IMG/VR virus record: IMGVR_UViG_3300038701_001842
Coordinates: 1-46,161 of that record
Source: a virus
DNA: 46,161 nucleotides
Direction: 5' to 3' (one strand)
The position numbers were made by a program, and so were the translations under genes. Below the pieces are notes generated by a model, which saw nothing but the letters and a program-made list of their open reading frames with translations, made no database searches and had not been told where the DNA came from. This document shows, in pieces, positions 22,077-29,365 of the stretch (within the stretch, counting starts at the first letter, position 1; each line of letters begins with the position of its first letter).

Positions 22077-22545
22077 GGACCAACCTCGACATTCCCCCAT
22101 CGCCAGCCTCCAGCCTCCCCCAACTTCGCCCAGCCCAGCCCGAGCTCACAGCCTCTACCAACTGGTAGACACAGGGTGGGGAGCGGGCCGACTGACTGTC
22201 ATCGCCACTCGCCGCCAGGTTACCCACCGGTAACTTACCCGCCGGTAACTTACGCTTGTGCGCTTGTGATCGCCGGAAACCTACATTACGTCAAGTGATT
22301 GGCGTGGACTCTCGACGCATGCCGATCCCCTTCAACCACTCCTGGCGATCCTGGGTCCGGATGCCGAGTGGGGGGGTAGCTCGGAGCGGCCACTCTCCCG
22401 GCTCTTGTGTACCCTCACCCGGGCCCGGGCCTCGGCACCACCCCTGGGGGCCTCGCTCGCGCCACACCCCGGCCGGCCACTGTGCCGACCCACCCCATGT
22501 ACATGTACATGAGAGTCCACCCAGCATTTCGCGATGATACCCCCC
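22077..22545. promoter_or_regulatory. Control region: repeated operator-like sequences, no gene seen
   Basis: No convincing gene lies here. Visible signals are listed in order. CTACCA-AC-TGGTAG is at 22155-22168 and GTTACC-CACC-GGTAAC at 22219-22234. Two CCGGTAACTTAC repeats 15 bases apart occupy 22227-22253. A CGCTTGTG tandem is at 22253-22268, and a perfect 16-base palindrome, CATGTACATGTACATG, is at 22496-22511. TTGACG at 22294-22289 on the minus strand lacks a clear -10. The cluster suggests repressor operators and perhaps a replication origin. Confidence 0.55.
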
Positions 22546-22761
22546 CTAGTCTTGCCCGAAGTCCCCTTCCACCGCCCCTGCCATCCCTTGCAGCTTCTCC
22601 CAGTCCCGCCGCATCTCCTCGACCGTCCCGCGCCTGGCCTCCAGCCATTCCCTGACGGCCAGCCTGATCACTGCCGACATCGACTCGCCGGTCACCGCGG
22701 CCCACAGCCTGACGTCGTCCGCGTCGTCGATGTCCAGGCCGACCATGATCTCGCGCTTCAT
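22546..22761 (-). CDS. 71-residue CopG-type ribbon-helix-helix protein
   Basis: The start at 22761 lies in an ATGA overlap. Residues 1-44 read MKREIMVGLDIDDADDVRLW and then MSAVIRLAVREWLEARR, the strand-helix-helix of the CopG/Arc fold. A helical extension of 25 residues follows. It is probably a transcription repressor, co-expressed with the larger ribbon-helix-helix protein upstream and located beside the operator cluster. Confidence 0.8.
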   Translation of the reverse strand: MKREIMVGLDIDDADDVRLWAAVTGESMSAVIRLAVREWLEARRGTVEEMRRDWEKLQGMAGAVEGDFGQD

Positions 22762-23135
22762 GGGGTGCCCTTCGCGTCGCTGGCCTCGTCGGCCCGGCCC
22801 ATCATCTCCAGGGCGTGGCCGAGATCCAGGACCCGCCCGCGCGCGCGTTCCTTCCGCTTCAACAGCTTCCACGACGCCTCCTCACCAGCCGCTTGCATCG
22901 CGTGGATCTCCTTCTCGCACCGGTCCACTTCGCTGTTCGCCTCGACCAGTTCACGCGCGACCCTCTCCTGGGCGGTCTCGACCCTGGCCTGCCAGTCCCT
23001 GCGCGCGTGGGCCTCATCCAGCCACAGCCGGATCCCTTCCCTGACGGCCTGGCTCCGGGACCTGTCCAGCACGGTGGCGGCGTGGTCGAGCTCGGCGAGC
23101 ATGTCGTCCTGTATGAAGAAGCTGATGGTAGGCAT
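22758..23135 (-). CDS. 125-residue ribbon-helix-helix protein with coiled coil
   Basis: Residues 1-42 read MPTISFFIQDDMLAELDHAA and SRSQAVREGIRLWLDEA, a CopG-like DNA-binding domain. Residues 50-110 form a charged coiled coil (ETAQERVARELVEANSEVDR). The ATG follows a -10 element by six bases, so the message is probably leaderless. It is the first gene of the leftward block and a candidate master early repressor. Confidence 0.8.
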   Translation of the reverse strand: MPTISFFIQDDMLAELDHAATVLDRSRSQAVREGIRLWLDEAHARRDWQARVETAQERVARELVEANSEVDRCEKEIHAMQAAGEEASWKLLKRKERARGRVLDLGHALEMMGRADEASDAKGTP

Positions 23136-23141
23136 GGAGCC

Positions 23142-23170
23142 ATGATGGGTTGGGGACCGGCCCCTGTCAA
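23142..23170 (-). promoter_or_regulatory. Leftward promoter giving a leaderless message
   Basis: On the minus strand TTGACA (23170-23165) is followed after 17 bases by CATCAT (23147-23142), then six bases and the ATG at 23135. Transcription would start at or beside the ATG. The spacer contains GGGG-CCGGT-CCCC, a possible operator. This would be the main early promoter. Confidence 0.6.
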
Positions 23171-23173
23171 CTG

Positions 23174-23310
23174 AAAGACCCCTCTAGCAGCTGAAAGACT
23201 GTCAGCTGTCAGCTAGCAACCTTACTAGCAGCTAGCAGCTAGCCCCCCCAGCTAGCACAGCACGCGCCAGCGCAGGATGAACTAGAAGACTGACAGCTAG
23301 CAACGCGCGC
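23174..23310. repeat. Cluster of AGCTAGCAG/CTGAAAGAC repeats (iteron-like)
   Basis: Short motifs recur many times: CTGAAAGAC twice, CAGCTAGCA and its variants at least five times, plus TCAGCTG and GACAGCTAGCAA. They lie between the divergent promoters and directly behind the leftward -35. Such arrays act as replication iterons or as multiple operators. Confidence 0.7.
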
Positions 23311-23522
23311 GCGACCGGCCCTCGAAGCCCCCCGCCTCCTCACCTCACCTTCCTTGGCACCATGACACTCTGGCGCTCTTGGCACCAGCTAGAACTATTA
23401 ACGAGGGGGGGCTCTATGATAATAACCGGACCAGTTTCCATACTCCGGGGTTCCAAGGTCCCAAGGATTCCCACTCTCAGCCCCCAGCCGGCCACCATCC
23501 CTGAGAAACCCCTCCCAGGTCC
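23311..23522. other. Gap without a gene, AT-richer patch
   Basis: No gene is visible. It contains two CTTGGCACCA repeats (23353-23362 and 23378-23387) and an AT-rich patch (about 23394-23422, with ATGATAATAACC). The patch could help DNA melting at an origin or carry a weak leftward -10 (TATTAT). Confidence 0.5.
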
Positions 23523-23551
23523 TTGACAGCCCCCCCGGATCTCAATACGCT
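23523..23551 (+). promoter_or_regulatory. Rightward late promoter
   Basis: TTGACA (23523-23528), a 17-base spacer and TACGCT (23546-23551) match the actinobacterial TTGACA/TAnnnT pattern. It is the only clear rightward promoter before the first late gene at 23729, so it may start the virion operon. The leader would be about 170 bases with strong hairpins. Confidence 0.65.
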
Positions 23552-23640
23552 GAGGCGGCCTGCCCCCACCCCCCTGGCTCCCACCAGCCGGGTTTCGGGC
23601 AGCGGGACGTCGAGGCATCATCTCGAACCCCCCGTCCCGA

Positions 23641-23701
23641 TCAGACCCCGCACAGTCTGATGCCGGCGGGGCCACCAGATCGGCGTCTGGGTGGCCCCGC
23701 C
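23641..23701 (+). terminator. Two hairpins in the late leader, one very strong
   Basis: TCAGAC and GTCTGA (23641-23646 with 23655-23660) form a small hairpin. Next, GGCGGGGCCACC (23665-23676) pairs with GGTGGCCCCGCC (23690-23701), and AGA/TCT extends the stem beyond a bulged G to a six-base loop. No U tract follows. It may be a terminator, an antitermination target or a protective 5' structure. Confidence 0.55.
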
Positions 23702-23728
23702 CCGATCGACTACAGGATGGAGACCGAG

Positions 23729-23929
23729 ATGAAGCAAGATCTGGCTGTCACCGTCTCGGCCAGTCTCCTCGAAGACGTCCAGTTCGATTTCGCCGTGATC
23801 CACCACGCCCTCAACGATCACTTCGCCGAAATGCAGCGATCTCTCGAAACAGGCGAACCGATCCGGCGTCGGCACGGCCCCTGGTTGTCGGATCTCGAAG
23901 ATGACGACTGGGACGACTGGGACGACTGA
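23729..23929 (+). CDS. 66-residue protein, first late gene
   Basis: The ATG at 23729 follows GGAG by six bases within AGGATGGAGACC; an ATG at 23717 is part of that leader. The product is MKQDLAVTVSASLLEDVQFD followed by helices and an acidic Trp/Asp tail (DDDWDDWDD). The first 20 residues could form a ribbon-like strand and helix. Function is unknown. Confidence 0.6.
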   Translation: MKQDLAVTVSASLLEDVQFDFAVIHHALNDHFAEMQRSLETGEPIRRRHGPWLSDLEDDDWDDWDD

Positions 23930-24004
23930 CACCCCCACCTGGATCCCTTCCCCCCACCTCCGCCGTCCACTACCATCCCCTCGTACACGCGCGAGGAGAC
24001 ACAT

Positions 24005-24712
24005 ATGACAGGCGTTCGCTTCACCCAGGACGGGAACCTCGTCACAGACGACGGCCAGTTCCTCGCCCACATCGGCGATGAGGCAGTCGACTTCGGGGAC
24101 CGGTCCCTCAAGGTCACCGGCAAGCCCGCCCCGGTCACCGCCGACCAGATCTCCCACCTCGGGTTCGTCACCGAAGACACCGCCGCCAGAATGGTCGCCG
24201 ACGCCGTCGCCTCAGCTGTCGCCGAGCTCACCGCTCAGATCGGCGACGCAGCCACCCACGTCCCCGTCCACGACCACCCGGCGACCGACAAGGCCGTAGC
24301 AGCCTGCGCCGACGACGTAGCCAACCTGGCGAAGACCGTCACGGCCAACCAGGCATCCACAGCCCGGGCCCTCGACGCCCTCACCGACCATCTCACCGCC
24401 CCCCTCACCGTCCACGCCGGCAACGGCCACGCCGTCCCCCTCGACTGTGACGTCGCCGTCCTCCAGATCACCGCCCCCACCGCGGTCGCGTTCACCGGCC
24501 CCCAGCCCTCAGCCCGCATCTTCCTCGTCATCCACAACCCCGACGGCCACGAAGTCACCTTCCCCGACTGCCACGCAGCCGACTCGGTCACCTACCTGGC
24601 CCCCGTCACGTTCCTCGACTACATCCACCTCGGGTCCGGCGCCGAGAGGTACGTCACCCACCGTGACACTCTCGGCGACTTCGCCCCGACCGACTCAGCG
24701 TTCTACCAATAG
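24005..24712 (+). CDS. 235-residue protein, probable tail-fibre component
   Basis: AGGAGA precedes the ATG by five bases. The N terminus is beta-rich (VRFTQDGNLVTDDGQFLAHI). The middle is an Ala-rich helical shaft (residues about 60-140), and the C-terminal 90 residues are again beta-rich. This attachment-shaft-tip pattern and the fibre-like genes next to it suggest a fibre or virion surface protein; no family was matched. Confidence 0.6.
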   Translation: MTGVRFTQDGNLVTDDGQFLAHIGDEAVDFGDRSLKVTGKPAPVTADQISHLGFVTEDTAARMVADAVASAVAELTAQIGDAATHVPVHDHPATDKAVAACADDVANLAKTVTANQASTARALDALTDHLTAPLTVHAGNGHAVPLDCDVAVLQITAPTAVAFTGPQPSARIFLVIHNPDGHEVTFPDCHAADSVTYLAPVTFLDYIHLGSGAERYVTHRDTLGDFAPTDSAFYQ

Positions 24713-24724
24713 AAAGGCCCCCAA

Positions 24725-25057
24725 ATGGGACACGGAGTACAGCAATCAGTAGACGGCAAGTTGAAGAACGCCATCACCGGCGAGACCATCTCGGTCACCA
24801 TCGACGACGCCACAGTCCTCGACGACCTCACCATCACCGACGATCTCAGTGTCGGCGGCGATGCCACGGTCACCGGTAATGCCACGGTCACCGGCACCTC
24901 CACCCTCACCGGCGTCATCACCCTCCCCGCCTACACCGACACGACGCGCGACGCGCTCACCCCGGCAGCCGGCATGTTCATCTACAACACGACCGATTCC
25001 AAGCTTGAGGTCTACACCGGCGCTGCATGGGAAGCTGTCACCTCGGCGGCCCCCTGA
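24725..25057 (+). CDS. Short tail-fibre-like protein
   Basis: The product is 110 residues. It has DLTITDDLSVGGDATVTGN repeats of a beta-helical shaft and a typical fibre end, LPAYTDTTRDALTPAAGMF and YNTTDSKLEVYTGAAWEAV. This second motif is very common in phage fibre and collar-fibre proteins. It may be a short fibre or head fibre. Confidence 0.75.
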   Translation: MGHGVQQSVDGKLKNAITGETISVTIDDATVLDDLTITDDLSVGGDATVTGNATVTGTSTLTGVITLPAYTDTTRDALTPAAGMFIYNTTDSKLEVYTGAAWEAVTSAAP

Positions 25058-25062
25058 TCCTG

Positions 25063-25326
25063 ATGCCCTGGGGACACCTCGATTCTGAAGGCGACATCGT
25101 CTTTCACGACGATCGGCCGGCGCGCGTCACTTTCCACGGGACGCTCGTGTTCAACCCGTCCGACGACACCCTCCTGGCCGCCGGCTGGTATCCGGTCATC
25201 GAACAGGACCCGCCGGCGAACTGGGAGACGAACCCCTACATTCACCGGGTCGTCGAAATCTACGGCGACCCGGCCACCGAGATCCGCGTCCGGTACGTGA
25301 GAGCGAGGACGGCGCCAGATGGCTGA
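25063..25326 (+). CDS. 87-residue beta-rich protein between fibre genes
   Basis: The start at 25063 gives MPWGHLDSEGDIVFHDDRPA, beginning just after the upstream stop. The sequence suggests a small beta domain (WYPVIEQDPPANWETNPYIH, then EIYGDPATEIRVRYV) like those in fibre-associated or chaperone-like proteins. It overlaps the next gene by eight bases. Function is unknown. Confidence 0.6.
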   Translation: MPWGHLDSEGDIVFHDDRPARVTFHGTLVFNPSDDTLLAAGWYPVIEQDPPANWETNPYIHRVVEIYGDPATEIRVRYVRARTAPDG

Positions 25327-26620
25327 CAACGTCGAGATCACCTCAGACGGTGAGGTCATCGCTGAGTATCAAGGTGTCGAAGACCTCCTGATGCGTTTCG
25401 ACGCGTCGACCGTCGAGTTCCCGGGTCGTACGATCACCGGCGCCGGCGGATCCGGCGACTCGTGGGGCGATGCTGTCGACGCCGACATCGTCCCCGACGG
25501 CGACGGCACCCGCGACCTGGGGGCTACCGGGACCCGGTTCGCCGAAACGTACACCGACGCGTTGGCGGTGACGAACAACATCACGGTCGGCGGGACAGTC
25601 GACGGCCGTGACGTAGCGGCGGACGGCGCAGTCCTCGACACCGCGTACACGTCGGGCGGCACCGATGTCCCGGTGGCCGACGGTGGTACCGGCGCGTCGA
25701 CCGCTGCGGGTGCCCGCACGAACCTCGACGTCGACCAGGCGGGGACGGACAACGCGCCGTCTGCCTCGGCCACCACGGCGGGCAAGGTCGAGTTGGCGAC
25801 GGACGCGGAGACGGAGACGGGGACCGACACGGCCCGTGCTGTGACTCCGGCGAATGTCGCGTCTGCGTATGTGAAGGCGTCGATCGCGACGACGAAGGGC
25901 GATCTGTGGGTGGCGACCGCGGCGGGGACGATCACCCGTCTCGGTGTCGGCACTGACACCCACGTCTTGACGGCTGATAGCGCCGAGGCGTCGGGCGTGA
26001 AGTGGGCCGCGGCTGCCGGCGGCGGCGGGTCGTTCACCGAGTCCTACCTATTCGACACGAGCGTCGACACGGGTTGGCAGTTCGCTCCGTTGCCTGACTG
26101 GTCGATGGTATTGGACGACTACGCCAGCAACACCGCGAACATCTGGCAGGACGCCGACTACGACTACCTGTTCCCCTTCTGGGTGCCCGCTGGTGGCGCA
26201 ACGCTTGACGGCGTCGGCGTCAAAGTGGACACTGCGTTCACGGGCGCCGACAACGTAGAGATCGCCTACGGGACATTGAACACTGGGCAAGACTTCACCC
26301 GCCTCGCGGCGCTCACGACTCAGGACTGGACGACCACGGGGACAAAGACTCAAACGGGTCTGTCGGCGTCGTTGTCCGAAGGGCTCCACGCGGTTGTGTT
26401 CAACCACAACGCGTCGGCGACCGGGGGGAAACTCCACAACGCGTTCTTCGTCCCGTCGCGGTCGCTGGACAGCGGCCCGTTCAACACGACCCCGTGGTGC
26501 TACCGCTGGCGGCTATCGCGATCGAACGCGGCGATCCCGTCTTCGATCACGGGGCCGTTCGACCAGGCCGGGTCCAACACCGGGTTCTGGCACCCGGTCA
26601 TGTTGATCCTCACCCAATAG
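25319..26620 (+). CDS. Tail fibre protein
   Basis: The product is 433 residues. Fibre motifs are clear: GTRDLGATGTRFAETYTDAL near residue 65 and VPVADGGTGASTAAGARTNL near residue 118, followed by a VELATDAETETGTDT shaft. The C-terminal 185 residues form a Trp-rich beta domain (DTGWQFAPLPDWSMVLDD), probably the receptor-binding tip. It should assemble as a trimer on the tail or head surface and determine host binding. Confidence 0.85.
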   Translation: MADNVEITSDGEVIAEYQGVEDLLMRFDASTVEFPGRTITGAGGSGDSWGDAVDADIVPDGDGTRDLGATGTRFAETYTDALAVTNNITVGGTVDGRDVAADGAVLDTAYTSGGTDVPVADGGTGASTAAGARTNLDVDQAGTDNAPSASATTAGKVELATDAETETGTDTARAVTPANVASAYVKASIATTKGDLWVATAAGTITRLGVGTDTHVLTADSAEASGVKWAAAAGGGGSFTESYLFDTSVDTGWQFAPLPDWSMVLDDYASNTANIWQDADYDYLFPFWVPAGGATLDGVGVKVDTAFTGADNVEIAYGTLNTGQDFTRLAALTTQDWTTTGTKTQTGLSASLSEGLHAVVFNHNASATGGKLHNAFFVPSRSLDSGPFNTTPWCYRWRLSRSNAAIPSSITGPFDQAGSNTGFWHPVMLILTQ

Positions 26621-26637
26621 AGAAGGGTCGCCGTCTT

Positions 26638-26970
26638 ATGACACTCGTACGTGATGAACAGGTCACTCCCGACGGTAAGACGGTCCGGGAGTGGGACCCT
26701 GACGTCGACGCGGCGGCGACCGTCACCGTCTACGACTCCGGCGGGAAGGTTGTCTCCACCCGACAGGTCGACGTGTCCGCCGAACGCCAGGCAGTGCTCG
26801 CCGAACGGGCAGAGCGAGCCGACAAGGCCACAGCGAAGGAAGCGTTCGCCCGCCTCGACCAGATCATCGACGCCGACCCCACCAACGTCACCAACCGCCA
26901 GGTCGTCGCTGCCGTCCAAGACATCGCCCGCATGGTCCGAGCGTTGGGCCGCCGAGAACTCGCCGACTGA
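26638..26970 (+). CDS. 110-residue protein, beta strand plus long helix
   Basis: AAGG lies upstream of the ATG. The N-terminal 45 residues form a beta domain (VREWDPDVDAAATVTVYDSG) and the rest a charged helix (AERAERADKATAKEAFARLD). It lies between the fibre and lysis genes. It might be a fibre-assembly or lysis accessory protein, but there is no family match. Confidence 0.6.
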   Translation: MTLVRDEQVTPDGKTVREWDPDVDAAATVTVYDSGGKVVSTRQVDVSAERQAVLAERAERADKATAKEAFARLDQIIDADPTNVTNRQVVAAVQDIARMVRALGRRELAD

Positions 26971-27440
26971 TGTCTGTCGGCGGGGTGATCTCCGAGATGG
27001 CGGAACGTCTCGTGACAGCAGCAGATGAAATCGAAGGCGTCTCGACAACCGGCGGATTCCCGGCCTGGGCGACACAGTTCCTCGTCACCGTCGCCGCGTC
27101 GCTCGTCATCGCAATGGTCATCGGCGTCTGGAAGAGCGGAACGAAACGCCTCGACCAACTCGAACACCAAGCTTCCCAACTCGCCAACCTTCAAGGCACA
27201 GCGAAAGCGTTCGTCGGGGCGGTCGACGGGCTACGAGCCGAGATCCGCGCCCTACGCGTCGACACGTTGACCCGCTCCGAACTCGTCCGCGTCGCCCAGG
27301 TGCTGCACCCCGACAGGGACCTCGACGAACTCGCGAACCTGATCGGAGAACATCCGCCGCTGACCGTCGAACAGGCCCGCGGCATCGCACGCCACCGGGC
27401 TCAACGGTCCGGCCCCGACAACCCCGAGGTACATCCATGA
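26970..27440 (+). CDS. 156-residue single-span membrane protein, lysis cassette
   Basis: The start overlaps the upstream stop (TGATG). Residues about 30-52 (WATQFLVTVAASLVIAMVIG) form a membrane helix, followed by a coiled-coil region and a helical C terminus. Its place directly before a two-span holin-like protein and the endolysin suggests a holin, antiholin or spanin-like role. The exact role is not decided by the sequence. Confidence 0.6.
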   Translation: MSVGGVISEMAERLVTAADEIEGVSTTGGFPAWATQFLVTVAASLVIAMVIGVWKSGTKRLDQLEHQASQLANLQGTAKAFVGAVDGLRAEIRALRVDTLTRSELVRVAQVLHPDRDLDELANLIGEHPPLTVEQARGIARHRAQRSGPDNPEVHP

Positions 27441-27670
27441 ACCAGATCGAAGCTTTCATCACCCGAGCCCGAGTCGTCGCCACGTCGATCCTCACCATCC
27501 TGATCGTCGCCGCCGCCGTCCTTCAGGCTGTCATCGCCGAGCTCACCGACACCTGGCCGGTCGGCGCCGAGTACGCGTCCCGGGCAGCTGTCGTCCTGGC
27601 CGCTGTCATCGCCGCGATACGCCACGTCACCCCGGTGCCGAAAGCCGAACGGGGGATCTTGCCGAAGTGA
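27437..27670 (+). CDS. Holin candidate, two membrane segments
   Basis: The product is 77 residues. The first membrane helix is about residues 12-33 (VVATSILTILIVAAAVLQAV), the second about 44-62 (YASRAAVVLAAVIAAI), with a short charged loop between. The size, two spans, basic C terminus and coupling to the endolysin gene by GTGA fit a class II holin that makes the membrane holes for lysis. Confidence 0.7.
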   Translation: MNQIEAFITRARVVATSILTILIVAAAVLQAVIAELTDTWPVGAEYASRAAVVLAAVIAAIRHVTPVPKAERGILPK

Positions 27671-28698
27671 CCACCGGGTTCCACCTCCTCGACCACCCCA
27701 ACCCGAACGCCAAGGTCAACCACGACGGCACCTACTGGGGGTACGCCGGACGGAACCTGCCCTTGTCGGGCGGGCTCGGCGTCCACACGGCCGAAGGCGC
27801 CCTCGACGCGATCGGTGTCGACTCTGGCGCGGAGAACGTCGCCGCCTATTTCACCCACTCGGACCGGCCCGCCTCCTACCACGACCTCCACGACTCCGAC
27901 TCCGACGTCGCTCTTCTCCCCTGGACACACACCGCGTTTCACGTCGCCCGTCGCGGCGTCAACTCCCACACCGTCGGCCAGAGCTTCGCCACGAAGGCCG
28001 CCCAGTGGGGCCAGAACCCCGACTGGGACGACAAGACACTGCGCCGCGGCGCCGCGAAGGCCGCCGAGTTCGTCGCGCACATGGCCGACAAAGGCATCAC
28101 CGTCCCACTCCGTCGCCTCACCGCCGCCGAGGTCGACGCACGTCGACCGGGCCTGTTCGCCCACGGCGACATGCAAGCCGACCGCACAGACCCCGGCTGG
28201 GGCACCCGCCAGTGGGACCGCTACTTCGACCTCATCCGCCAAGCACAACAGAAGGACACCGTCATGGCGACCGCACTCGGATCACTCGACCTCGTAGAAC
28301 CAGCGGGCCCTGGGAAGATCCGTGTCGCCGGCTGGACCGGCGAACCGTCCAAGCGGGTCGGAATCTGGGCGGCCGACCGTCACGGCCAGGATGTCAAGCT
28401 CAACGGCCGCTCCAGCTTCGTCGCGACCGGCGACCGGGCCGACCTACCCGACGGAGCGAAGGCGTTCGCTGCGGTCCTCGACGTCCCCTACCTGTTCGGT
28501 GACCTGACGATCAGGGCGTCGATCCAGACCGACGCCGGCTGGCGAGCCCCCCGATTCGGTCTGTCCCCCGCGCCCGTCACGATCGACCCCGCCCCCTCAT
28601 CCCCTGCATCCCCTGCGTTCGACACCTCGGCGATAGCCCGACACCTCGACGCGATCGCCACCGAAACCGCCCGCGCCCGCGAACTCATCCAGACCTGA
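27667..28698 (+). CDS. Endolysin, N-acetylmuramoyl-L-alanine amidase
   Basis: The product is 343 residues and starts with GTG. Residues 1-190 form an amidase_2-type catalytic domain, with zinc ligands H40 (GVHTAEG), H166 (AHGDMQ) and D175 (TDPGWG) and an NSHTVGQSF strand. Residues 198-290 are a beta domain (GKIRVAGWTGEPSKRVGIWA) likely to bind the cell wall. A Pro/Ser linker and a C-terminal helix follow. It cleaves the lactam bond between muramic acid and the peptide for host lysis. Confidence 0.9.
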   Translation: MTTGFHLLDHPNPNAKVNHDGTYWGYAGRNLPLSGGLGVHTAEGALDAIGVDSGAENVAAYFTHSDRPASYHDLHDSDSDVALLPWTHTAFHVARRGVNSHTVGQSFATKAAQWGQNPDWDDKTLRRGAAKAAEFVAHMADKGITVPLRRLTAAEVDARRPGLFAHGDMQADRTDPGWGTRQWDRYFDLIRQAQQKDTVMATALGSLDLVEPAGPGKIRVAGWTGEPSKRVGIWAADRHGQDVKLNGRSSFVATGDRADLPDGAKAFAAVLDVPYLFGDLTIRASIQTDAGWRAPRFGLSPAPVTIDPAPSSPASPAFDTSAIARHLDAIATETARARELIQT

Positions 28699-28709
28699 AA
28701 GGCAACCCC

Positions 28710-29285
28710 ATGACCATCCGAATCCCTGACGGCGTCCACCGCACCGACCGCGACCTCGGCCACGAAGACGACCCGCAGCGAGACGACACCTTCGCCCTCG
28801 CCCGAGAGCTCATCGCAGCCCATCCGGTAGAGCGGGAACGGCGGTTACGTGACCGGCTCAACGACCCCGACCGGCGCGACGAGTACGTCACCGCCGACGT
28901 GTTCGGCGATAACGTCCATGACCTGTTCTGGGGCGTAGGCCCCGCCACCCGCGCTGTCTCCGTCGTCGGAGGCGCCGCACCCATGCCGCTGCACATCGGC
29001 AACTACACGCAGACCCTCGGCTCGTACAAGCCGAACCGGCTCGACCGGTACCCGGAGACGTGGTGGGCGATGTTCGCCGCCCGCTTCGCGAGGAACGCCG
29101 ATCAGTTCGAGGAGATCAAGCGTCGCCGCCTCAAGTTCGCCCCGGACGAGTGGACCCGTCTCGACACGCTCGAAGACAAGGGCGGCGACTACGGCGCCCC
29201 CGACTGGGTCCACCGCTCCGAAGACCCGCAGCTTGTCATCTACGAGTTGGACTGGACGCACGGCTGGACCGGGCTGAGGATCTGA
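28710..29285 (+). CDS. 191-residue protein upstream of terminase
   Basis: The product has a charged N terminus (DGVHRTDRDLGHEDDPQRDD), a helical region and a Trp-rich C terminus (RYPETWWAMFAARFARNADQ). Small-terminase genes often sit here, but no helix-turn-helix was seen, and such a motif is found inside the large terminase instead. Function is unknown. Confidence 0.6.
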   Translation: MTIRIPDGVHRTDRDLGHEDDPQRDDTFALARELIAAHPVERERRLRDRLNDPDRRDEYVTADVFGDNVHDLFWGVGPATRAVSVVGGAAPMPLHIGNYTQTLGSYKPNRLDRYPETWWAMFAARFARNADQFEEIKRRRLKFAPDEWTRLDTLEDKGGDYGAPDWVHRSEDPQLVIYELDWTHGWTGLRI

Positions 29286-29365
29286 TGTCCCAGGCCGTCG
29301 CCCTCGCAGCGCTCCTCGTCATCTGCTATCTCGTCTACGAGATACTGGAGGCCAGGGGACTGTGA
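29285..29365 (+). CDS. 26-residue membrane microprotein
   Basis: The ATG overlaps the upstream stop (TGATG at 29283-29287), and the TGA lies inside the terminase GTG start (GTGA at 29362-29365). The product, starting MSQAVALAALLVICYLVY, is one hydrophobic helix with a charged end. The tight fit argues for translation. It may also serve to couple terminase translation. Confidence 0.6.
   Translation: MSQAVALAALLVICYLVYEILEARGL

Noticed and set aside
22291-22527. Small minus-strand frames in the control region
   Set aside because: They are Gly/Arg/Pro-rich, lack ribosome-binding sites and coupling, and overlap palindromic control sequences.
22000-23730. Lysogeny module with integrase
   Set aside because: No integrase, excisionase, partition gene or attachment-site core was seen; the regulators alone do not show a temperate life cycle.
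28710-29285. Small terminase subunit
   Set aside because: Only position supports it. No helix-turn-helix was visible, and a helix-turn-helix is instead found within the large terminase, so it was left as unknown.
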